Of a DNA stretch of 64,000 nucleotides, positions 57,675 through 64,000 are shown piece after piece. Numbering within the stretch: the stretch's first letter is position 1; each line of letters opens with the position of its first letter. The position numbers and the translations under genes were made by a program. Below the pieces are notes generated by a model, which saw only the letters and a program-made list of their open reading frames with translations, searched no databases and was not told where the DNA came from. The stretch comes from Adiantum capillus-veneris (taxonomy: Eukaryota; Streptophyta; Polypodiopsida; Polypodiales; Pteridaceae), in contig CM043942.1 in NCBI GenBank assembly GCA_014529385.2, forward strand, positions 28,757,469-28,821,468. The letters run 5' to 3'.

Positions 57675-58471
57675 TCCATGCACACTCTTGTGCTACATGC
57701 TTGTAGCATGAACCCTAATCACATAATCACAACACCATCATCATCACCATCAACATGCACAAAAGAGGAGCACCACACCTCCACACCACTTGTAATTAAG
57801 GGTTGAAGGCACAATTTCAAGAAGAAGAAGGGTGGACACACTCATGATATTCCTCGCCATCAGCTCCCATCTCTCCATTATGCCTCCTACCATCTTGTCC
57901 CCTTCTCATTTTCCTGCCATACGCTACCTATTGTATTCATCTTTTGCAAGCAATCAACACACTCCATCTTGGTGCCATACTTTGTGTCGCTTTGGATACA
58001 TCTCATTGTGAGTATGGTATATGCTTGTTCCTTGCCTTTTTTTCTGCTTATGTAAAGGTGTGCGGATTCGCCACCATACACACACACACACACTCTCTCT
58101 CTCTCCCTCTCATATTCCTATCATCTTGCTACTTCCATCTTGAGGTGTGCGGATTCGCCACCTCTTGTATGATAAGTGAGCATACTCGCAAGTTTCCCCT
58201 ACCTCATTATCTTCCTTACTAACATGCACGAGTAGCAAGCCCATTCTCACTCATTCACCACTCCTCTCACCTTATTCTCGGACCACCCCATTCCACATTT
58301 GGGCGTGGATCTTGAAATTGTTTTCCATGGCATGCTTCATTGTGTATATGTATGCGTCCTAGCCGCATATCTTGCTAGGTGGTGCCCCTATTGTGTATCC
58401 CCCATGATGAGGCCATTGTGCATAGTCTTGGTGTAGAGGCCACCGGGTCTATTTTTCACTTCCGCCTCTCA
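57460..58471 (+). repeat. 5' LTR (right part) of Tat/Ogre-like element D
   Basis: The right edge is set by TCTCA at 58471 followed by TT and the primer site at 58474. The promoter TATA box lies at 57594-57602, then a CA microsatellite (57628-57670). A direct repeat GTGTGCGGATTCGCCACC occurs at about 58057 and 58144. The left edge is unknown because the 3' LTR is outside the window; TGAGAGAGAGGAATG at about 56347 resembles the complement of the LTR end (TGAGAGGCGGAAGTG) and is a weak candidate, which would make a 2.1-kb LTR. Confidence 0.6.
57594..57602 (+). promoter_or_regulatory. TATA box in the LTR of element D
   Basis: CTATATAAGG in a T/C-rich context. The transcript (R region) would start about 30 bp later, near the CA repeat. 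Confidence 0.65.
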
Positions 58472-58473
58472 TT

Positions 58474-58490
58474 TGGTGCCCCCACTGAGG
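58474..58490 (+). other. Primer binding site of element D
   Basis: TGGTGCCCCCACTGAGG follows the LTR end by 2 bp, as TGGCGCC-type sites do in plant Tat elements. It is not the initiator-Met site used by elements A and B. The matching tRNA cannot be named from sequence alone. Confidence 0.65.
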
Positions 58491-58540
58491 AGGGCTCTTG
58501 AAACCTTCAGTTTACAAGGCTGACATGTTTACTTCTCTTC

Positions 58541-58797
58541 ATGGACGAGTGGCTTCTTGAATTCTCTAATTGGACCACTGAAGAGGAGGAGCTTCAAGCA
58601 GGTTTGACACAAGTCATCAAGACACTCTTGCCAGGGTATTGTATTGTTAGCATAGAAGAAGTGGTAAGACCCTCTTTCCCCTACTCAGATTGTTTACATT
58701 TCTCATCATCCCCGCAAGCGTAAAAGCAAGGCACAAGCTGCATCATGCTCACATTGTAGCCAAAAACCGCACCTTCGACATGAGTGCAACCCAAAGT
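58541..58797 (+). pseudogene. Extra ORF upstream of gag in element D, with a zinc knuckle
   Basis: ATG 58541 starts MDEWLLEFSNWTTEEEELQA and runs to VSIEEV. A 25-bp segment (GTAAGA...CAG, 58664-58688) then separates it from the in-phase frame HHPRKRKSKAQAASC, which holds a perfect CX2CX4HX4C knuckle (CSHCSQKPHLRHEC) and a stop at about 58797. Removing the 25 bp joins the two frames; it looks like a miniature intron but is shorter than usual plant introns, so a frame-shifting insertion is as likely. A second knuckle occurs in gag. Confidence 0.5.
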
Positions 58798-59136
58798 GAA
58801 GAAAAGCCCATCATTTTCTCCTTCGACATCCGCACAGGCGTTCTCACATCAGTAGGCTTTCAAGTAGCACCAGGCTTCTCTACATCTACGTCCACATCTT
58901 TGCCACCTATTCCACCTACGCCCACAACAAGCCTTCACAACTTGAGGAAGCTACTACGAACACGTGGTCCCTCCCTCTCTCTTGCACCAAAAGATTCAAG
59001 GCTTTTCCAGCGTCGACAATCACCCCGTCTCCAAAACAAAAGGGTAAATCCTCCAAAGTCTTTCTATACCTCACTCTCATCTCATGAGCCAAGAACTAGA
59101 AACAGCAGCATGGATTCTACGTCGTCTACCGAGTGA
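58779..59136 (+). CDS. Second small ORF upstream of gag in element D
   Basis: The frame beginning MSATQSEEKPIIFSFDIRTG overlaps the previous stop and runs to 59136. It is Ser/Thr/Pro rich with basic stretches (LRKLLRTRGPSLSL, RRQSPRLQNKR). No family is recognised. It overlaps the next ORF by about 50 bp in another frame. Confidence 0.35.
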
Positions 59137-59548
59137 AGTGGCGGAGTTTGTCATCGACAAGGTCTTTGACACAGGTTTTGCTTGGCGGAAAGACAAGACC
59201 CTCCACCTTCAAGGGGTGTTGCTTGTGAATCAAGGCTATGATGACGACTTTACAACTTGCTATGTATCCATCCAACTTGGATTAATACAAGTGGTAAGAC
59301 TAACCACCTATCTCCTCACACCTGTGTATACACTAGATGGCACTCTATCTTGCAGGAAAGTGAAGTTGCTCAAAGAGAGAGAGTTCAAGCTTTTCCAAGA
59401 GCTTGCTAGAGGGGCAGTCCTAGAGCTAGAAGACGAAGACAACCTTGTCCTGTGGTACTATAAATTTGACCTCGACTACCAAGAGCTCTACACCTCCAAC
59501 TATAACCTTCCACTACGAAGAAGAGAGCCTTTCCGAATTATCATGTGA
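59084..59548 (+). CDS. Third ORF upstream of gag in element D
   Basis: Opens MSQELETAAWILRRLPSEVA and includes FVIDKVFDTGFAWRKDKTL and LFQELARGAVLELEDEDNLV; 154 residues, mixed charge. A GTAAGA...TTGCAG segment (59294-59355) looks like an intron, but the frame is open through it and splicing would break the frame. No family is recognised. Ogre-type Tat elements are known to carry an extra ORF of unknown function between primer site and gag, which fits this place. Confidence 0.5.
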   Translation: MSQELETAAWILRRLPSEVAEFVIDKVFDTGFAWRKDKTLHLQGVLLVNQGYDDDFTTCYVSIQLGLIQVVRLTTYLLTPVYTLDGTLSCRKVKLLKEREFKLFQELARGAVLELEDEDNLVLWYYKFDLDYQELYTSNYNLPLRRREPFRIIM

Positions 59549-59866
59549 TGGACCTAGCACATCAACCTTTTGCAAGGAACCAAACTTATGCACCACAACG
59601 AATTCAATCAATCAAAGTAATCTTGGACCGCAAGATGTTTTATCAGCACATCATTACAACCATGTTTGGTAGAGAAGGACTGCAAGAGATAAACACCTCT
59701 TCTCTACCCTTTATCCTCCCTATGATTAATCATGAAGTGTCTTTTGATGTAGTTATTTTCATCCTTGTATAGTATGTTTTCCATCTACCGAGCACCCATG
59801 TATTGAATCTCTATTTATATATAATAAAAAAAAGATTTCTAAGTCGAGTTAATTTTCTCTCTCACA

Positions 59867-61051
59867 ATGGCAAGTGTAGCATTTCCAACCTTTATTGGTA
59901 AGGTGGGTGAGGATGCTGCAGACTTTCTAGACAATTTGGAAATAGCATGTGTCATCTCTGCTAGAGATGATGATGCTTCGCGCTTGCGCATCTTCCCACT
60001 TCTAATGAAGGTGGAGGCAAGATCATGGTACAATGCCTTGGCACAAACAACTAAGGAACGGTGGGACTTATTAAGAGCAGCCTTTGTCAAGCGTTTTGGA
60101 GAGGGCACAACATCAGAGAAGCTATGGCAATTGTTGACAGAGTTGAAGCAAGACAGTATGCTGGAATACGCATCATATGAGTCAAAGTTTGTAGATTTAT
60201 GGGGGCGATGGGTTGCATCGCTAAGAGAGGATGAGGGGGCACCTGATTTCCTAAAGAAGGATCAGTTTGTGGCTAGGTTATGGCCAACTCTTAAAGAGAA
60301 GGTGAAGGGAAGGTTTCCTGCTACGTATGAGCTAGCAGTTGAAGTGGCCCACCTTAAAGACAAGAAGTTGCGCCTACAAGCCAGGAATATCGATGAAGAG
60401 AAAGCCGTTAGGACCCGACCACCTCTAGCACCACCTACAACAGCCGGCCAGAGGATTCAACCACAAGAACCAATTGAAGATCAGCAAGACCTGCTCAATC
60501 GAATCACCAATCAACTTGAGAATCTCTCAGTCCATTTGATACAACAAGGGCATGCACACAATCGCAACCAAGAGCAAGGAAGAGGACAACGAAGGCAAAA
60601 CCAAGAATACCACTGCTACAATTGTGGGGAGGATGGTCATGGCATGTACTACTGTCCACACCCAAGGAGGCAGAATTTCAACAGAGGATCCAGGCAAAAC
60701 CAGGTTTCACCACTGAGAGCAAGACCACCACCACCGAGGGCACCACAACAAGCACCACCCATGCAAATCCTACAACCACCCATTCAACCACAACCACCAC
60801 CACCACCACAACCTCTCATTCCACCCTTACCCCCACCACTAGTTGGCAATCAAACAATAAGCATCATCAGTCTTGAAGGTAAAGGAAAGGAGAAAGTGGA
60901 GGAGGATATCAAGGGAGTAGCAAAAGGTAAGACCAAGTTTAAAGGAGTAGATGCCATAGGGGTAAAACGCGCTAGGCAAGGTGAATCTTCCCAAAAGGAA
61001 GAAAAGATGAAGACTGAAGGGGAATCTAGCAAAAAGCCGTCCAAGTCATGA
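59867..61051 (+). CDS. Gag of Ty3/gypsy Tat/Ogre-like element D (intact)
   Basis: 394 codons from ATG 59867. The N-terminal capsid-like part has FIGKVGEDAADFLDNLEIAC, RSWYNALAQTTKERWDLLRA and FVKRFGEGTTSEKLWQLLTE, typical of plant gypsy gag. A zinc knuckle CYNCGEDGHGMYYC follows (about residues 251-264), then a Pro-rich linker and a Lys/Glu-rich end. It stops at TGA 61049-61051, and the same frame remains open into pol. There are no internal stops. Confidence 0.93.
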   Translation: MASVAFPTFIGKVGEDAADFLDNLEIACVISARDDDASRLRIFPLLMKVEARSWYNALAQTTKERWDLLRAAFVKRFGEGTTSEKLWQLLTELKQDSMLEYASYESKFVDLWGRWVASLREDEGAPDFLKKDQFVARLWPTLKEKVKGRFPATYELAVEVAHLKDKKLRLQARNIDEEKAVRTRPPLAPPTTAGQRIQPQEPIEDQQDLLNRITNQLENLSVHLIQQGHAHNRNQEQGRGQRRQNQEYHCYNCGEDGHGMYYCPHPRRQNFNRGSRQNQVSPLRARPPPPRAPQQAPPMQILQPPIQPQPPPPPQPLIPPLPPPLVGNQTISIISLEGKGKEKVEEDIKGVAKGKTKFKGVDAIGVKRARQGESSQKEEKMKTEGESSKKPSKS

Positions 61052-64000
61052 CGTAAAATTGACATTGTAGATTTCTCTTTGGGTGAATGTTCTAAACCAT
61101 ATGATTTGGTTCAAGATGTTTCTGTGCAGGGCCCAAAAATCACCTGGCCCCAATTACTCCACCTAACACCTAGGGTGAGGAGACAATGGACAAAGATGGT
61201 TAGCACGAGACGACCAAAGCCAAAGATAGCTGGGGCTATCTCTGGGAGGAATCTAGATGACATACTACCAGTGATGGATGCTTACATCAAAGGGCAACAC
61301 ATCTCCAATATCTACATCGATGGTGGCGCACAAATATGCGTCATGAGTGAAAAAATGATGCACCGTTTGGGTTTAGAGGTGAGTCGGCCGACACCATGCC
61401 GAGCCAAAATGGCAAATAATTTAAAACTTCAATGTGTTGGTGTCATAAATGCAGTTAGGATAAAGGCATTCAACACCGAGGTAGATGTGGACATCTTTGT
61501 CATGCCACACAAAGGGGAGGGCTATCCTATCATTCTAGGGAGGCCTTGGCTTATGGCTATGAGAGCTAAGCAGGACTGGGACACCAGCATAATCCAGATG
61601 AAGGATGCAAAAGGGAGGCCAATACTTTACGACATGAAGAAAGGTCGGCAATGCGACATGGATCTAGAAACCTCTATGGATGAGTTTTCTAGTGGTGACT
61701 CTTCAACCACTTCAGAGGAGGAGTTAACAGTGAGTGAAGAAAGTGACAGTAGCATTGAGGTGATGGGGATCATTCTCAAGGACCCTAAGAAGATGGAGCA
61801 ACCTGATTTCTCATCATCAACCCAAGGGGAGACACCAGGTATACAACCTTTGGTAGAAGCACGTAAGCTACATCAAATGCTCTCTAGTGAGTTGTGTGGG
61901 AAGGAGCGTGCAGATTATATTTTGATGCTAAGTAATTTTACCACATTGTTCATTGATGAATATGATAAAATCACTGGCATCACAGTAGTTCAACATCACA
62001 TTAAGCTCAAGGAGGGAAGTAAACCTGTAGTGCAGAAGCTCAGGCGGCTAGGAGTAATTCAACAAGACGCCCTGCTCAAAGAGGCGAGGAAATTGCTAGA
62101 AGCCGGTTTTATCTATCCTGTTGAAGACTCAGAGTGGGTTTCTCCAGTGGTAGTCACACCAAAGAAGAATGGTAAGTGGAGGGTTTGTGTTGATTACAAG
62201 CCTCTTAATGCAGCCACAAAGAGGGACCATTTTCCTCTTCCTTTTCAAGACGAAATTCTCAATGAGGTAGCAGGACATGAGCGCTACACGATATGTGATG
62301 GCTACTCAGGCTACTTCCAAATTAGCATCGCTGAAGAAGATCAAAAGAAGACAACCTTCATCACACCATGGGGATGTTTTGCTTACAGAGTTATGCCTTT
62401 TGGTCTCACTAATGCTCCAGCTACTTTTCAGCGATATGTAACATTTGTTTTTCAGCCATTCTTTGGAAAATCAATCTGTGTTTTTATTGATGACTTTTGT
62501 ATCTATAGCTCTCGCTCTCTTCATTTGGAGAAAGTTTATGAAGGTTTAACTAGGCTACAAGCTTTGGGGGGCCAACTCAATGTGGAGAAATGCCACATTA
62601 ATGAAAGCAAGGTTACTCTTCTTGGCCATGTGATCTCGGCCAATGGCATTGAATCTGACCCAAGCAAGGTTCAAGCCTTGCTGGCTTTGACCTCTCCCAC
62701 CACAACAAAGCAGTTGGTCTCTTTTCTTCAAAAGGTGAGGTATTTGAGTAGGTTCATTCACTTGCTCTCCCAAGTGGTTCTCCCTTTACGACAAGTTACC
62801 CATCAAGAGATCTTCACTTGGAGTGAAGAAAATGAACAACAATTCAATGAGGTAAAACAAATTCTAGCTTCACTTCCCACCATAGCACCTCCAAAGTGGG
62901 ACGAGCCATTTTATGTAAACCCTAGTGTGGGCAATGACACACTTGGGGCTGTATTGATGCAAAAGGATCCTCAAACTTCGTTCATGCGTCCTATCTACTT
63001 CTCTAGTCGAATGATGACTCCATCAGAAAAGGGATACACGGCAGTGGAGCACATGGTGCTTGCATTAATGTTTGCTACCACCAAATTTTGCTCTTATTTA
63101 TTGTCTAGACCATTCATAATCTTAACAATGGAAGAAGTATTTCCTTATGTAATGCAGCACATGGATGTTTCTTCTAGGATTTCCAAATGGCTCACAAGGC
63201 TGCAAGAGTTTGACTACACAATGCAAGTGGAGAACTCCACAAGGGCCAGTCTAGGAGGTATTCTCACTCATCGCCACTATGAAAAGAAGCTAAAGATAAA
63301 GCCAAATGATCAAGATATTACACCCATACTGGAAGTCCCTAAGGTAGAGGAAGCTCACTCTCTTTTCTTTGATGGAGCCTACAAGAGGAAAGTGGACAAA
63401 GTTGCAGCAGGCATTGTCATCTTCAATGAGCAAGGGGATAAAGTTTTCTCCATTGGGAATCTCTTGGATTCTCACTCTAACAATGAGGCAGAATATGCAG
63501 CCTTAACTCTTGGGTTAGAGTGGTGTGTGACACAGGGCATTCAACGGTTAAATGTATTTGGTGATGCCATGCTTTTAATAAAACAAATACAAGGAACTTG
63601 GGCTTGTAAAAATCATAGCTTGCTAGGCCATTTGCGCAAAGTCAAGGAACTTTTAGGGAAATTTCAAGTTGTACAATTATATCATGTCCCTCGAGCAAAA
63701 AATCAAGAAGCAGATGCTCTAGCTAGAGAGAAGTTGCAAGATGTTTCAGTGGTGGGTGCTATCAAGTTGAAGCTGCCTCTCTTCCAAGGTAGCGATGCTA
63801 TGCCTGACATCATGAGTTTCTTGGACACAGGAGAGTGTCCTAAGGATCTTACTAAGGGCCAAAAGCAGTGGCTTGTGCGCAAGGCAACAAAATACCTCCT
63901 TATCAATGACGACCTCTACTGCAAGGGTAAGGATCAAATTCTTAGGCGTGTACCTCTCTCTAGAGAGATCACTGAAATCATTTCAAGTTGCCATGATGGT
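61052..64000 (+). CDS. Pol of element D: protease, RT, RNase H, second RNase H, start of integrase (runs off window)
   Basis: The frame continues directly after the gag TGA and is open for all 983 codons to the window end. Order: protease box YIDGGAQICVMS (DGGA variant) and GYPIILGRPWL; RT with WVSPVVVTPKKNGKWRVCVD, GYSGYFQISIAEEDQKKTTF, MPFGLTNAPATFQ and FIDDFCIYS; RT-linked RNase H (PIYFSSRMMTPSEKGYTAVE); and a second RNase H with SLFFDGAYKRK, NNEAEYAALTLGLEW, VFGDAMLLIKQIQG and ADALAREKL. It ends in an integrase zinc-finger start (LINDDLYCKGKDQILRRVPL). The second RNase H is the mark of the Tat lineage. No ATG is needed if it is made by readthrough. Confidence 0.93.

Noticed and set aside
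59294-59355. Intron in the third ORF upstream of gag in element D
   Set aside because: The GT-AG ends look good, but the frame is open through it and removal of 62 bp breaks the frame soon after, so it is not annotated as spliced.

Overview
This window is nuclear DNA of a land plant, most likely one with a large genome such as a fern. That placement is inference. It rests on GT-AG introns, plant LTR retrotransposons with initiator-Met tRNA primer sites, plant L1-type LINEs, long AG/CT/GT microsatellites and a TMK-type LRR receptor kinase fragment. No bacterial features, tRNA, rRNA or CRISPR arrays were found. At least half of the sequence is transposable-element (TE) material.

Layout. (1) 1-1.8 kb: internal part of a probably non-autonomous LTR element whose 5' LTR lies outside the window. 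(2) 2.4-29.4 kb: one host gene for a JmjC/NO66-MINA-type oxygenase. Its coding exons are at about 2.4-4.25 kb and 28.85-29.44 kb, and the phases match across a 24.6-kb intron. That intron holds Ty3/gypsy element A (LTR 6383-6989), a MITE nested in its RT, non-autonomous LTR element B (ending 13036), a minus-strand chromovirus fragment (13.45-14.96 kb), LINE-A (+, 15.1-22.2 kb) and LINE-B (-, 22.3-27.6 kb), which meet tail to tail. (3) 29.68-33.63 kb: LINE-C, a 5'-truncated relative of LINE-B. (4) 37.3-39.26 kb: TMK-like receptor kinase pseudogene. (5) 41.4-48.4 kb: two related minus-strand Ty1/copia elements with a possible CACTA fragment between them. (6) 48.4-54.4 kb: an unusual gene cluster with a broken transposon-like ORF, an intact intronless ORF for a divergent long-tailed histone H3, a nested palindrome system, and two minus-strand genes of unknown function. 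(7) about 57-64 kb: a largely intact Ty3/gypsy element of the Tat/Ogre type, with TATA box, primer site, extra ORFs upstream of gag, and gag and pol in one frame separated by a single UGA. It runs off the right edge.

How they relate. The only clear conventional host gene is the JmjC gene; the TMK locus is dead. The most novel item is the H3-like gene with its cluster. The first seven residues match canonical H3, so the K4 region is kept while the K9 context is lost, and a tail of about 190 residues precedes a recognisable H3 fold. It sits among TE-like genes and a fourfold inverted-repeat structure. Element D is the best candidate for a recently active mobile element.
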